A stretch of DNA of 64,000 nucleotides from an uncultured Flavobacteriaceae bacterium (GCA_947493535.1 CANLRK010000004.1:98950-162949), one strand, 5' to 3'. Positions 7,741-18,978 are shown, counted from the stretch's first letter. Numbers and translations: made by a program. The notes: a model not told the origin generated them from the sequence alone.

Positions 7741-10700
7741 TTAATTTCCAAAATTATATCGTAGTGTAAATCCTCCACGCATAGTTGTTTGCGGAAATGA
7801 GGTAGAAATTACAGAATCTGAAAATGTATAATCAAAATAGAAAAGTGCGGTAAAGTTTTTAGTCATTGCGTAATCAGCTGTAAACTTACCACTCCACAAC
7901 TTTTGCCCTGCAGTTATTTGATTATTAGCTACATCTAAATACCTAACTATGGTTTTATTATCTCTTAAGGAAACATCTGCTTTTATATTTAAATCACCAC
8001 TAAGCGTTTGTTTTTGCCCCAATAAACGAGTTTTAAATTTTAAATCTTTTAAGCGATATCCCAAACCTACAATATATTCTTTTCCTTGAATTTCTGTCAT
8101 TAAACCATTATCAAAACTTAATGACAATGCTCTGTCCTTTCTCATTTCTAAACCAATATTGATTGAGTTTTTCATTTCAAAATCTAATTTCATTAACGGA
8201 CTAAACTGTTCGGTTAAGTTTACATTAGATAGGATTGTTTCATTTTTATAATTCCCTGCTTGATCAATATTATCTGCTGGATTAGCCTGCAACTCTAAAT
8301 TAGTCCTGAACTGATTAACCGTATATCCTGAAGCATAGCCATGTGCCAACGAAAAACGCTTGAAGTTCTTCTTAAACCAAGCCAAGTCCATTAATCCCGT
8401 ATATTTTAACGACCAATTAGGTAATGGCATATCACGGAAAACACCTGTTTTCTCCTTAGAAGCATTTCTTCCAGAATAAGCTGCTAAAAATGACGGCAGC
8501 AATACTTGTTGACTTGTTTTACCATATCCCAACGGGTACCCTTCTGCATCTAAGTTAGCAGGGTTCGTTACATCAATTCCTGCTTGAGTTGCCAAACGAT
8601 TAGCAATAACTTTCCTGTTAGACCTAAAAGCTTCAAATGTTGCTGATTGTGACTCATCACTTTTCTTAAAGGCTGTTTTAATCAGTATTGTAGATATATT
8701 AAAATTACCAGAGGTATTTGGCGTTAATGCCTGGTAAGTTCCATTTAAACCGCTTGCATCAGCGTTGTTAATTTGATAATTTTCGGTATACCTATGTTGA
8801 TACGTTCTATTGGCATTTAAATCAATTTTCAATTTCTTTATAGGCTCCAAATTAGCTGTAATATTTAATTGCCTACTTTTTGTACTTGAATATTGTTCAT
8901 TAAAATCAGGATATAAAGTTAACCACCCTTTTCTGGCCGCTTCATAACGTAAATCGTCGGCCTGAGTACCAAAAGTATACCCAAATGATGGTTTTAAGGT
9001 TCCTATAAACCCAACATCATTAGTGTAACCTGGTATATAACTACCATTGTTTTCGGTATATGTTGCCTGTATTTTCTTTACTGACGTAAGTACATCTACA
9101 CCAAAATTAAACAGTTTATTTGTAAAGTTGGCTTTTGGTTTTTGCTTGCTTTTTGAACGAATTTCCACCAATTGTTCTGACAAATTCTTAATTTTCTTAT
9201 CAACAATCTTTTGTTTACTTTCAGAAAGTGAATCTTTTGCTTTTAAAGCTTCTAGCTTTTTAGTTTTACGTTCCTTTCTAGGACGCAATTTTGCTGCAAA
9301 AGTCTTTTTAAAATTCTTCTTCTCAACACCAATGTACTTGTAAAACTTCTTCATATCCAAAGAAGCATTAAATGTATGAGTTTGTCCGTTTTGTACAGAA
9401 TTCCCAATATTATACACTTGCCCCGTAGGATTACCTAAATCGTCTACTGCTTCAATACTAGTTAATGCATCTGACCCTTTTTGCCATTGGAAATCTCCTG
9501 TATAAGAGTAAGTAGATTTCAAAAAGCTTAACATTGGTAATTTATTTAATGGTAATTCATAATTTAACTGAAATTGTTGTGTATGTCTGTTCGGATCTCC
9601 CGTATCAAAAAATCCATCCCATACAGTGTTGCTATTGTCTATAAGACCAGCTTTAGTGATATAATTTTTTACAATATTATTTCTGGTAGCCGTAAAATTA
9701 AGTTGTAATTTTTTAGTTAGGTTATGGCTAATATTGTACTGCCAATCAAACATATAATTACGCTTATACAGGTCTGGTAAAGGAATACTTCCTACAGCCA
9801 AATCAACATCTCTAAAACGTTGCTTATTATACAAACGCGTATAGTTTGTATTGAAAGATAGGTTAGATGGTAGCAAATTAAAATTAATATCTTTTAATAT
9901 TTTGTAATACTTACTCTTGTTAGTGAATTTTGCCTTTTTTAATGGTTCTATAGGTTTTTGTTGAAATCCGTAACCATAGGTTAAACCTGCTCTTACATTT
10001 TGCTCAAAATAATTTTCCACTTCAAAATCGCGATGGTTTACCTGGTTATAAGAATATGATGCTGTAAAGTTTTCTACATCATAAAACTGTGGTTTCGCAT
10101 CTCCAGTACGTTCTTTACGAACACCTATAAAGTTTATGCTTTTACGTTTTGTATAATCTTCAGCTCTATTTCTGTAAAAATCTTCATTGTCCGGATCTTG
10201 ATCTATAATAGTTTCTAACTCTAAATCTTGATATAGCGGGTCATACTTAGGGGTTATTACCTGCTCTCCAACACCGTAATTAAATGGAATTTTTATTCCC
10301 CATTTTTTTGGTAGAAGCTGCCCAATATTAAGATTTGTTACTACATCATACTGTTTTACATCTTCTCGACTACGCTCATTTGGACCTTGCTCTAAACTAC
10401 CAAAACCAATCGTACTTCTTTTTCCTGAAGCGGAAACTGTGGCAAAATCAGCAACATTTGCGTCGGCACTCAATAAAGCTGCCCAACCACCTTTATTATC
10501 CATATCTGATAAACGAAGTTCGTTAAACCATACTTCTCCTGATATGGTATTTCCCATTGCAGGATCTGTATTGTTTTTAACTCCCAACATTAAATTACGG
10601 ATGTTTCCTAAACTCGGGTTCCCTTTTATCGCAATACGATATTTAGTATTGGGCCCTATAGCTGTGTTTGGTAAACCATCTGCATCAATATTTAGGTACT

Positions 10701-13700
10701 CAGAAAAACTTCCATCAGCAGCAACATCATAGTATTTTATCGTATTTAAAGTTCCTGAGGCAATGCTTGCCGCTTTTATTTCTTTTAAAATTGACAACTG
10801 TAAATCTATTTCATTTTCTATTGGCCATATTCCAGTTGCCGTATTGCTTGTTGACAAGTTCAATGGGATTTCAACCTGATAATAATTTTGAGTTACATCG
10901 GTACCTAAACGCATAAACGCCGACATTTCCCTGTCGGTTAATGAACCTCCTGTTTCCACATAATCTTCCGCGTGTATAAACATTCGCATTTTCTTAAACT
11001 GCAACATGTCTACATTTATCCCTTTAAATACGGCTCTAGAATCTTTCGTTTCTAAATCTCTTACTCGCAACAACAATGATTGTTCGTTTTGACGTAATAC
11101 TGTATTGTTATTATATAACTCTTCTAATTCAATCCCAGGAGGAATTACATAGTTCGGATTTTCTTGATCATTAACCGCTCCTGACTCAAACCCTGTTGCA
11201 TCTGCTGTGTTGTCAGCATCTCCATCAAGGGTTTGTGTGTAGGTACGCCAATCCCCTCTCACTAAATCTAAAGTTCCAAAACGCAACACAACATTTTCAT
11301 CAAAACCACTTAAAAACATACGCATAAAACGGATAGACCTAAAGTCGTTAATTCCATTTACTGCAATAGCGTGCGCACCACGGAGTGGCACTCTAAACTG
11401 TACCCAACGAACTTCTTTAGTGTTTCCGTTTGGCATTGTAACAGATCGTGTTTTTACATCTCTAACAAAAGGATCGCCTATTTGCATGTTATTGGTAATA
11501 TCAATATCATATTGGAAATAGCTATCAATGGTATTCATTGTGTTATCTCTATTGATATCTTCCACATCTGGTAAGGTAGTTGAACCTCTGTTTGTATTCG
11601 TCACTTCTACAGGTGAGTTCCCTTGTGTTCCGTTATAATTATAATAACGTTGTAATATAGACCCCGATGTGTTTAAGTAATAGGTATAATTATCTCCTGC
11701 TGGATCATTTGGATTTTCTGCAAATGATGGGTTATACTTATTTGCTTCTCGTGTATCATTCATACCATCCAATCCAACATCTTGATTTGTTCTCGCACCA
11801 CCATCAGTATCAAAAGCGTAAACTAAGGCTTGATTTACAGGAGTATTACCCCATGGAGAGACATCGTTAACAGTAGTTGGTGTAACAGAACCATCATCTG
11901 GCAATCCATTTTCATATAGTTTTTTACCATCACGCAATACATCTTCTGAAACACTACCTAAATTGATACTTAATTTACCTCCTGTAGAAGGAGTAATTAC
12001 TCCAGAATCATAATACGGATCTTGGATCCAAAATTCCATATATTCAACATTGGAACGCTCAAAGTCAGTGGTAGTTAACTGTCGGGTAACCCCAGCCCAT
12101 TTATCATCAGGATTGGTAGCTTGAAAACCTGTAGTGCTTTGATTATTATACGGTCCTTTCACATCTGGGTAATATGCCAAATCTAATGTCCCTAAAACTG
12201 TTGTTTGCCCAGTTGCAATATCTTGTTGTTGTACTTCTTGTATAAATACACGACGAGTTTCAAGTGTTGAAATATCATCATCAGAAATACCCGATGGTTT
12301 ATCGTTTCCGTAAAAAATAGGGTCAATACTATACCATGCTAATTTAGCTCTTTTATACCCTTCTTCTATGGCGTTGTCAAATATTTGAGTATTAATATCT
12401 GAACTTTGCCCATGTCCTCTAGGTACAGAAGCTAAATGCCATGATAACGGCGATTTTACGTCAATAGCAATTTGCGAACCTTCAAAATCATCCACATAAG
12501 TAGTAGCCTCTCCATTTAACTGTGTTCGTTTTGGCGATCCTGGTAGTAAATATGCAAACTCACCTCTTACCGAAATATTTGAAGGTACATCAGTATCGAT
12601 ATTTGGCAATTTATTAGCCAACCGTGTTAAAAATGGAACTTCTGTTGAATAATTTCCATTTAAACCGAAAATGGTATTATTAACTGGCTCATAACCTAAA
12701 GAAGCCTTCTGCGTTAATGGTCGCTCTTTTAAGTTTAAAAATGTACCTCCAATTTGAAAATTTTCATTAAACTTATGTTCTACATTAATTCCTGCAAAAC
12801 GCTTAGACTGCTGCCCAAAAGCCGCATTATTTTCTACAGAAATATCAATAGGTGTGTTAGATGCTTTTAGGGCTTCATCTAAAATTTGAACTTGCCCTAA
12901 CTTATAGTCCACCGTATAATCAATCCCTTCAACCAACTGTCTTCCTCCTGCAGTTACAGAAACCGAACCTCTAGGTACATTGAATGCTCCAATAGAAATT
13001 CCACTACCTCCTGTTGATTTGTAACGTCCTTTTAATTGAAATTTATTTTTTTCGGCATCTTCCATCGCAGCCGTTTTTGTTGAGGTATATAAGCTACGGT
13101 ATACATATTTTGCTTGGTTATCATCATATGTTGCAGGCAGATCATAATTACCACCTCCTCCTAATTTATTATATAAATATTCACCAAAAGGCTCTACTTT
13201 AGTAAAAAAGATACTTCCCGTTCCAGTATTTACGGTAATCCCTGGATAAAAATCAAAAAAACCATCTCCACCTTGTTGCGGATCATTATTCACATTTAAT
13301 TTATCTAAATCAAATACTTGTAATAAGGTAGTTTGCTCTACATCGGCTGGCAGGGGCGTTCCGTTAACTTCCGAAATATAATTTACTGGTGATGGATCTG
13401 TATATAATAAATCCATTTTAAAACCGTCTTGACTTAACTGATACGCCCCTAGAGAGTATACGTTTTTCATCATTAAATCCCATATTGGTTCATTAACGTT
13501 AGTAATGTTACTCTTCAGCATTTTTAATACCAAGTTCTGATTTGTAACAATACCCGAGCCACTATCTACAGTAGTTGCTTCTACTCCATCGGTAGCAAAT
13601 TCCCCTACTTGATACACCTGTCCACCTACGGTATATTGGAAAGCAACAGCAAGCACCTCGTCATTAGTTAAACGTTGATTTAATGAAATATATCCTAACT

Positions 13701-15021
13701 GAGAGTTGTACGTATACTCTGAGTTTTCTATCAGCTTTCTTGCATTTTCTAATTTTGAATAATCAATACCCTCACTTACAACACCTGAAAGAGTTCCAAA
13801 ACCTGATTGTACCGTAGCTACATCTCTAACAGCTTGTGTTAATGTAGATGATGTTCCTATTGTTTCCGGATTAAACCCGTTATTTTCATTATCAGGAAAA
13901 GCATTAGCACTCGCATAAATTGGCAAAGTAGCCTCGCCAATAGCATTCGGATCAGACTCTCCTAAATCTTGTATTGCTACAATATTTCTAACATTATCTA
14001 CGGTATTGTTACGATTTGTTACCCAAACCTCTAATCGTGTAATTTGAATGTTAGAGCGTATAAACGGATAATCCACCAAAGCAGCATCATAATTGTTTCT
14101 AAAATATTGCGATAGGAAAAAGTGCCTGCTTTCATCGTAATCTAACGCAAAAAGTTCAAATTCTTCAAGTGTTCCACCTCCTTGCGCTACTACACTTTTA
14201 CGCTGAGACTTTTGCTCTGAAAAAACTGCTGTTACTGTAGTTTTCCCAAATTGCAATTCAGTTTTAACACCAAACAGACTTTGTGCTCCTGTAATTAAAG
14301 AACTATTAAGTGGCATACTTACATTACCTACTTCAATTTTTCTAATAATATCATCTTCGGTAGGAGTGTACTCTAACTTTACTTGATTTTGAAAATCAAA
14401 AACTGATTCGGTATCATAATTAGCAGTAACTTGTAAACGTTTACCCACTTTCCCTAATAAACTCAAACTTATTTGTTGATCGAAATCAAACGTAAAATTT
14501 GACCTGTTTTCAGGTGAAATTACAGGGTTATCTCGTTTTGAATATAAAAACCCGATATCCATTGCAACATATCCTTGCGGAATAACTTCAATAGTATTCC
14601 CTCCAAATATCGACTCAAAAAAATTAGAGTTTACGTAAAAATCAGGAAGAATGTTTTTCCTATCTTCTTCAACTCCTTCTTTTTTCCCTTCCATAGCATC
14701 TAGCTTGGTTTTATAATAGTTCTGCATACGCTCTTGCAGCACCAAACGTTCGTACTCTTCTGGAGTTAGAATAACAGGATAATCAATATTAAAATCGCCA
14801 ATAGATTCTGTATAAATATACCTATTAGTGAAAGGATCAAAGGTATATTTTGAAACAATACTGGATGGGTTCGGCACACTTAACTGCCCTAAATTATAAC
14901 CAGATTTTGGAGGAATTGAATCTTGAACAGGATCTTGTGCAAAAGAAACTGCAGATAAAAATAGAAACAGTAAAAAAAATCTTTGCGCTATAATGCCCAT
15001 TATTTGTTTTTTCTTAATCAT
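7741..15021 (-). CDS. sprA: SprA/Sov, outer-membrane translocon of the type IX secretion system
   Basis: Very large outer-membrane protein, 2426 residues, the size expected of SprA, the T9SS translocon pore needed for gliding and for export of CTD-bearing proteins. A signal peptide is visible (second Met at residue 8, then a hydrophobic run ending AVSFAQ). The body is a long series of beta-strand-like segments with repeated mentions of aromatic-Gly strand ends, and the protein finishes with a strand ending in Phe-Gly-Asn, as in outer-membrane barrels. A Lys-rich stretch lies around residue 1900. The gene follows ruvA by two bases, so translation is probably coupled. A T9SS client is encoded at 20190. 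No frameshift is seen along the gene. Confidence 0.95.
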   Translation of the reverse strand: MIKKKQIMGIIAQRFFLLFLFLSAVSFAQDPVQDSIPPKSGYNLGQLSVPNPSSIVSKYTFDPFTNRYIYTESIGDFNIDYPVILTPEEYERLVLQERMQNYYKTKLDAMEGKKEGVEEDRKNILPDFYVNSNFFESIFGGNTIEVIPQGYVAMDIGFLYSKRDNPVISPENRSNFTFDFDQQISLSLLGKVGKRLQVTANYDTESVFDFQNQVKLEYTPTEDDIIRKIEVGNVSMPLNSSLITGAQSLFGVKTELQFGKTTVTAVFSEQKSQRKSVVAQGGGTLEEFELFALDYDESRHFFLSQYFRNNYDAALVDYPFIRSNIQITRLEVWVTNRNNTVDNVRNIVAIQDLGESDPNAIGEATLPIYASANAFPDNENNGFNPETIGTSSTLTQAVRDVATVQSGFGTLSGVVSEGIDYSKLENARKLIENSEYTYNSQLGYISLNQRLTNDEVLAVAFQYTVGGQVYQVGEFATDGVEATTVDSGSGIVTNQNLVLKMLKSNITNVNEPIWDLMMKNVYSLGAYQLSQDGFKMDLLYTDPSPVNYISEVNGTPLPADVEQTTLLQVFDLDKLNVNNDPQQGGDGFFDFYPGITVNTGTGSIFFTKVEPFGEYLYNKLGGGGNYDLPATYDDNQAKYVYRSLYTSTKTAAMEDAEKNKFQLKGRYKSTGGSGISIGAFNVPRGSVSVTAGGRQLVEGIDYTVDYKLGQVQILDEALKASNTPIDISVENNAAFGQQSKRFAGINVEHKFNENFQIGGTFLNLKERPLTQKASLGYEPVNNTIFGLNGNYSTEVPFLTRLANKLPNIDTDVPSNISVRGEFAYLLPGSPKRTQLNGEATTYVDDFEGSQIAIDVKSPLSWHLASVPRGHGQSSDINTQIFDNAIEEGYKRAKLAWYSIDPIFYGNDKPSGISDDDISTLETRRVFIQEVQQQDIATGQTTVLGTLDLAYYPDVKGPYNNQSTTGFQATNPDDKWAGVTRQLTTTDFERSNVEYMEFWIQDPYYDSGVITPSTGGKLSINLGSVSEDVLRDGKKLYENGLPDDGSVTPTTVNDVSPWGNTPVNQALVYAFDTDGGARTNQDVGLDGMNDTREANKYNPSFAENPNDPAGDNYTYYLNTSGSILQRYYNYNGTQGNSPVEVTNTNRGSTTLPDVEDINRDNTMNTIDSYFQYDIDITNNMQIGDPFVRDVKTRSVTMPNGNTKEVRWVQFRVPLRGAHAIAVNGINDFRSIRFMRMFLSGFDENVVLRFGTLDLVRGDWRTYTQTLDGDADNTADATGFESGAVNDQENPNYVIPPGIELEELYNNNTVLRQNEQSLLLRVRDLETKDSRAVFKGINVDMLQFKKMRMFIHAEDYVETGGSLTDREMSAFMRLGTDVTQNYYQVEIPLNLSTSNTATGIWPIENEIDLQLSILKEIKAASIASGTLNTIKYYDVAADGSFSEYLNIDADGLPNTAIGPNTKYRIAIKGNPSLGNIRNLMLGVKNNTDPAMGNTISGEVWFNELRLSDMDNKGGWAALLSADANVADFATVSASGKRSTIGFGSLEQGPNERSREDVKQYDVVTNLNIGQLLPKKWGIKIPFNYGVGEQVITPKYDPLYQDLELETIIDQDPDNEDFYRNRAEDYTKRKSINFIGVRKERTGDAKPQFYDVENFTASYSYNQVNHRDFEVENYFEQNVRAGLTYGYGFQQKPIEPLKKAKFTNKSKYYKILKDINFNLLPSNLSFNTNYTRLYNKQRFRDVDLAVGSIPLPDLYKRNYMFDWQYNISHNLTKKLQLNFTATRNNIVKNYITKAGLIDNSNTVWDGFFDTGDPNRHTQQFQLNYELPLNKLPMLSFLKSTYSYTGDFQWQKGSDALTSIEAVDDLGNPTGQVYNIGNSVQNGQTHTFNASLDMKKFYKYIGVEKKNFKKTFAAKLRPRKERKTKKLEALKAKDSLSESKQKIVDKKIKNLSEQLVEIRSKSKQKPKANFTNKLFNFGVDVLTSVKKIQATYTENNGSYIPGYTNDVGFIGTLKPSFGYTFGTQADDLRYEAARKGWLTLYPDFNEQYSSTKSRQLNITANLEPIKKLKIDLNANRTYQHRYTENYQINNADASGLNGTYQALTPNTSGNFNISTILIKTAFKKSDESQSATFEAFRSNRKVIANRLATQAGIDVTNPANLDAEGYPLGYGKTSQQVLLPSFLAAYSGRNASKEKTGVFRDMPLPNWSLKYTGLMDLAWFKKNFKRFSLAHGYASGYTVNQFRTNLELQANPADNIDQAGNYKNETILSNVNLTEQFSPLMKLDFEMKNSINIGLEMRKDRALSLSFDNGLMTEIQGKEYIVGLGYRLKDLKFKTRLLGQKQTLSGDLNIKADVSLRDNKTIVRYLDVANNQITAGQKLWSGKFTADYAMTKNFTALFYFDYTFSDSVISTSFPQTTMRGGFTLRYNFGN

Positions 15022-15023
15022 TA

Positions 15024-15605
15024 CTACAAACTCTTTAATGCCATTTTTATAATTGTTTCAACATTGGCATCAGGAGTTGTACTTATTATTTTATTACATA
15101 CTTTTTCGGCTTGCTTTCTCGCGTAACCTAAAACCTCTAAAGCAGATAACGCTTCTTCTTTATTAGTATTGCCTACAGGAACAGAAACTTCATCTATTCC
15201 ATAAATTTTTAATACTTTGTCTTTTAAATCTAAAATAACACGCTGAGCAGTTTTTGCCCCAATACCTTTAACTGATTGTATAGTAGCTACATCACCAACC
15301 GCTATAGCCTGCTGAATTTGTTTAGGTGACAAAGCCGACAACATAGTGCGTGCTGTATTGGTTCCTATTCCTGAAACGGATATCAATAAACGAAAAACCT
15401 CTCGTTCAGATTTTTCCATAAAACCGTATAAAGTATGCGCATCTTCTTTAACCTGAAGGTGTGTATAAAGCTTTATAAAATCTTGAGCCGGTAACAAAGA
15501 ATATGTATGCATAGAAATATTAATTTCATATCCTACTCCGCCACAATCAACAACAACATTTGTCGGATTTTTTTCTACGAGTTTTCCTTGTATTTGGGTA
15601 ATCAT
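15024..15605 (-). CDS. ruvA: Holliday junction DNA helicase subunit RuvA
   Basis: Branch-migration protein that binds four-way junctions and recruits RuvB. The 193 residues show the N-terminal OB fold (MITQIQGKLVEKNPTNVVVD), the paired helix-hairpin-helix motifs (LLISVSGIGTNTARTML and IQSVKGIGAKTAQRVILDLK) and the C-terminal RuvB-binding helices. Normal length. ruvB is in the same window at 25024 but not adjacent, and ruvC is absent. The gene has its own -7 element and leads straight into sprA. Confidence 0.97.
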   Translation of the reverse strand: MITQIQGKLVEKNPTNVVVDCGGVGYEINISMHTYSLLPAQDFIKLYTHLQVKEDAHTLYGFMEKSEREVFRLLISVSGIGTNTARTMLSALSPKQIQQAIAVGDVATIQSVKGIGAKTAQRVILDLKDKVLKIYGIDEVSVPVGNTNKEEALSALEVLGYARKQAEKVCNKIISTTPDANVETIIKMALKSL

Positions 15606-15623
15606 TATATCAGTTAGTTAAAT

Positions 15624-15631
15624 CAAAAATA
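15624..15631 (-). promoter_or_regulatory. -7 promoter element of ruvA-sprA (TATTTTTG)
   Basis: TATTTTTG on the minus strand, 18 bases before the ruvA ATG, within the 53-base gap after the malic enzyme stop. It likely drives ruvA and sprA together. Confidence 0.5.
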
Positions 15632-15658
15632 CACTTTTTTTAACAATAGTCTATTGGT

Positions 15659-17941
15659 TTACACTGCAGCCATATTTTCTTTTTGTTGCGCATCAACAAC
15701 AGCAACGGCAGCCATATTAACCATTTCCTCCACTTGCGCTCCTAATTGTAGTACGTGTACGGCTTTATTCATCCCCATTAAAATTGGACCTATTGACTCC
15801 GCTTTATTCAATTCTTTTAGCATTTTATATGAGATATTAGCCGAATCAAGGTTAGGAAATATCAACGTGTTCACCTTCTTTCCTGCTAATTTTGAAAAAG
15901 GGAACTTTTCACTTAACATTTTTGAATTAAGCGCAAAATCCGTTTGTAACTCGCCATCAACAACTAAATCTGGGTAATACTTATGCAAATACGCTACAGC
16001 ATCTGTAACTTTAGTAGAACTTTCATGTCCTGAAGACCCAAAGTTTGAATACGACATCATGGCCATAATAGGCTCCATACCAAACAACCTAACTGTTCTT
16101 GCTGTCATTTTTGCAATTACCGCCAACTCTCTGGCTGAAGGGTTAATATTTATTGAGGTATCCGATAAAAACATTGGCCCTCTTTCTGTCATCATTAAGT
16201 TAGTAGCTGCTACTCGAGTAACTCCTTTTGCCATCCCTATAAGTTCCAGCATTGGCTTTAATACAGTTGGATAACTTCTAGAGTACCCAGTAATAAGAGC
16301 ATCTGCATCACCCTCATTAACCATCATTGCAGCAAAATAATTACGCTCTCGCATCCATTTTTTAGCCTCTAAATAGGTTTTCCCCTTTCTTCTAGATTTT
16401 TCCCAGTATTTTTGAGCATATTGCGCTCTATGCTCTCTTTCTTCATCTGTTTTAGGATCGATAATTACCACATCATCATCAAAACCTATTTCTTTTTTTA
16501 ATTCAAGTATAACCTCTCTATTCCCTAAAAGAATTGGTATCCCTATACCTTCTTCATGTACAATCTGAGCAGCTTTTAATACATCTAAATGATCGGCTTC
16601 TGCAAATACAATTCGTTTTGGGTTTGATTTAGCTCTTCGATGTATCAAACGCACTAGTTTATTATCTGACCCTAAACGCTGTAATAGTTCTTCTTCATAT
16701 TTTGCCCAATCTTCAATAGGTTCGGTAGCCACACCTGACTCCATTGCTGCTTTGGCAATAGCTGGCGGTATAATAGCTATTAAACGCGGATCAAATGGTT
16801 TAGGAATAATATAATCTTTTCCAAAAATCAGTTTCGTTTCGCCATAAGCAATATTTACTTGTTCTGGCACTGGTGTTTTTGCTAAATCGGCTATAGCATG
16901 CACAGCTGCCAATTTCATAGCTTCGTTTATTTTAGTAGCACGCACATCTAATGCTCCCCTAAAAATGAACGGAAACCCTAATACATTATTTACTTGGTTA
17001 GGATGATCTGACCTTCCTGTAGCCATAATAATATCATCTCTTGTAGCAATTGCCAAGTTATAATCTATTTCAGGTGTAGGGTTGGCCATAGCGAAAACAA
17101 TAGGGTTACTTGCCATGGCTAACAACATTTCTGGTGATAAGATATTTCCTACTGAAAGTCCTAAAAAGACATCTGCATTTTCCATTGCTACTGCCATCGT
17201 AGTACCTTCTTCTCCATAGGCAAACTTTTTTTGCAAGTCGGACAAATCAGTTCTTCCTTTATGCAACACACCATCCACATCAAACATCGTTATGTTTTCG
17301 TATTTGGCACCAAGACTTACATACAAATTAGCACATGAAATTGCCGCTGATCCTGCCCCAGAAACTACTATTTTAACTTCTGATATTTCTTTTTCGGCTA
17401 TTTCTAAAGCATTTAACAACGCTGCAGATGATATGATTGCTGTACCATGCTGATCATCATGCATTACAGGTATATCAAGCTCTTCAATTAAACGACGTTC
17501 TATCTCAAAAGCTTCTGGCGCTTTAATATCTTCTAAATTAATTCCTCCAAAAGTTGGCGCTATATTTTTTACTGTTTCAATAAACTTATCAACATCTTTT
17601 GTGTCTACCTCTATATCAAAAACATCAATATCTGCAAAAATTTTAAACAACAAGCCTTTTCCTTCCATTACAGGTTTAGATGCTAATGGGCCTATATCTC
17701 CCAAACCTAAAACCGCTGTTCCGTTAGTAATTACAGCCACTAAATTCCCTTTAGCTGTATACCTATATGCTTCTTCTGGCTTTTTTTCAATTTCTAAACA
17801 AGGCTCTGCGACACCTGGAGAATATGCTAAAGCTAAATCGCGCTGAGTAGCATATTTTTTTGTTGGTACAACCTTAATTTTTCCAGGTACTGGTTTAGCA
17901 TGGTAAATTAATGCCTCATGCCTCATTCTTTTCTTACTCAT
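15659..17941 (-). CDS. maeB: NADP-dependent malic enzyme with C-terminal phosphotransacetylase-like domain
   Basis: Oxidative decarboxylation of malate to pyruvate in the cytoplasm. Residues about 1-420 form the malic enzyme part: substrate segment LALAYSPGVAEPC, GLGDIGPLASKPVMEGK, metal and catalytic region PVMHDDQHGTA, and the dinucleotide motif VVSGAGSAAISCA. Residues about 430-750 resemble phosphate acetyltransferase, which in MaeB-type enzymes has a regulatory rather than catalytic role. At 760 residues it has the normal MaeB length. It is flanked by queG and ruvA on the same strand with modest gaps and has its own -7 element. Confidence 0.96.
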   Translation of the reverse strand: MSKKRMRHEALIYHAKPVPGKIKVVPTKKYATQRDLALAYSPGVAEPCLEIEKKPEEAYRYTAKGNLVAVITNGTAVLGLGDIGPLASKPVMEGKGLLFKIFADIDVFDIEVDTKDVDKFIETVKNIAPTFGGINLEDIKAPEAFEIERRLIEELDIPVMHDDQHGTAIISSAALLNALEIAEKEISEVKIVVSGAGSAAISCANLYVSLGAKYENITMFDVDGVLHKGRTDLSDLQKKFAYGEEGTTMAVAMENADVFLGLSVGNILSPEMLLAMASNPIVFAMANPTPEIDYNLAIATRDDIIMATGRSDHPNQVNNVLGFPFIFRGALDVRATKINEAMKLAAVHAIADLAKTPVPEQVNIAYGETKLIFGKDYIIPKPFDPRLIAIIPPAIAKAAMESGVATEPIEDWAKYEEELLQRLGSDNKLVRLIHRRAKSNPKRIVFAEADHLDVLKAAQIVHEEGIGIPILLGNREVILELKKEIGFDDDVVIIDPKTDEEREHRAQYAQKYWEKSRRKGKTYLEAKKWMRERNYFAAMMVNEGDADALITGYSRSYPTVLKPMLELIGMAKGVTRVAATNLMMTERGPMFLSDTSININPSARELAVIAKMTARTVRLFGMEPIMAMMSYSNFGSSGHESSTKVTDAVAYLHKYYPDLVVDGELQTDFALNSKMLSEKFPFSKLAGKKVNTLIFPNLDSANISYKMLKELNKAESIGPILMGMNKAVHVLQLGAQVEEMVNMAAVAVVDAQQKENMAAV

Positions 17942-17963
17942 AGTTAAAACATCTGTTGTTTTA

Positions 17964-17971
17964 CAAAGTTA
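17964..17971 (-). promoter_or_regulatory. -7 promoter element of maeB (TAACTTTG)
   Basis: TAACTTTG on the minus strand, 22 bases before the maeB ATG, in the 71-base gap after queG. It matches TAnnTTTG. Confidence 0.45.
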
Positions 17972-18012
17972 AAAGTATGTTTCAATTATGAAAGATTTCG
18001 GTTGGCTTATTT

Positions 18013-18930
18013 TTAATCTTTTAAAAATGTAATGTTTCGCTTTAAGCCCGAAAACTTAGTTCGTTTTACAGCAGATTTTTTAAATAACTTTCCAAAAACT
18101 GCTTCAGATACCTCTTCCCATTCTCTTTTTGACATGGTTAATAGTTTTTCATTGGGCGTAAACAAAGGCTGATTGTGTGGTACTGAAAAACGATTCCACG
18201 GACATACATCTTGACATATATCGCAACCAAACATCCAATCGTTAAATTTATCTTTGTAGTGAGGAGGAATATGATCTTTTAACTCAATAGTGAAATAAGA
18301 AATACACTTACTACCATCTACCGTATTATTAGGTAAAATAGCGTCCGTAGGGCAAGCATCTATACATTGGGTACAAGTTCCGCAATGGTCAGTACTAGGA
18401 GTGTCATACTCTAAATCTAAATCAACTATTAATTCTGCTAAAAAAAAGAAAGACCCTTGTTGCTTTTGTAAAGTTAAGGAATGCTTTCCTACCCAGCCAA
18501 TTCCTGATTTTTTAGCCCAAGCACGTTCCATAACTGGAGCAGAATCTACAAAAGCTCTTCCGTTAACTTCGCCAATAGTATCTTGAATAAAAGAAGACAA
18601 CTCTTTGAGTTTCGCTTTAATTACCTGATGATAATCTTGTCCGTAGGCATACTTAGAAATTTTATACGAATCATTGCGCTGCTCCTTTTCGGGGTAATAA
18701 TTATAACTTAGCGAAATAATTGATTTAGCACCATCAACCAATAAACGAGGATCTAAACGCTTATCGAAATGATTTTCCATATACTTCATTTCTCCATGAA
18801 ACCCATTGCTAAGCCACTGTTCTAGTTTAGGTGCTTCTTCTTCTAAAAAATCAGCTTTACTTACTCCACAAGACAAAAAGCCGAGGCGTTGAGCTTCGGC
18901 TTTAATGAGTTGTGTGTATTTTTTTTTCAA
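18013..18930 (-). CDS. queG: epoxyqueuosine reductase QueG
   Basis: Cobalamin- and iron-sulfur-dependent enzyme that reduces epoxyqueuosine to queuosine in tRNA, cytoplasmic. The two ferredoxin-type clusters are clear: [16 protein letters not shown] and [16 protein letters not shown] and [15 protein letters not shown] are conserved family segments. Of 305 residues, close to the usual QueG size without the HEAT-repeat extension. The start codon is TTG; upstream in frame there is a TAA four codons away and no ATG, so TTG is the only reasonable start. Confidence 0.95.
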   Translation of the reverse strand: MKKKYTQLIKAEAQRLGFLSCGVSKADFLEEEAPKLEQWLSNGFHGEMKYMENHFDKRLDPRLLVDGAKSIISLSYNYYPEKEQRNDSYKISKYAYGQDYHQVIKAKLKELSSFIQDTIGEVNGRAFVDSAPVMERAWAKKSGIGWVGKHSLTLQKQQGSFFFLAELIVDLDLEYDTPSTDHCGTCTQCIDACPTDAILPNNTVDGSKCISYFTIELKDHIPPHYKDKFNDWMFGCDICQDVCPWNRFSVPHNQPLFTPNEKLLTMSKREWEEVSEAVFGKLFKKSAVKRTKFSGLKRNITFLKD

Positions 18931-18953
18931 ACTAACTTCTTATAATTATATCT

Positions 18954-18961
18954 CAAAAATA
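18954..18961 (-). promoter_or_regulatory. -7 promoter element of queG (TATTTTTG)
   Basis: TATTTTTG on the minus strand, 23 bases before the TTG start of queG. Its presence supports the short leader and the TTG start. Confidence 0.5.
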
Positions 18962-18978
18962 CAGAAAAAGATTTTGGT

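Noticed and set aside
9047-9343. 98-residue plus-strand ORF inside sprA
   Set aside because: Antisense to a long conserved gene; sprA is a full and sensible reading frame.
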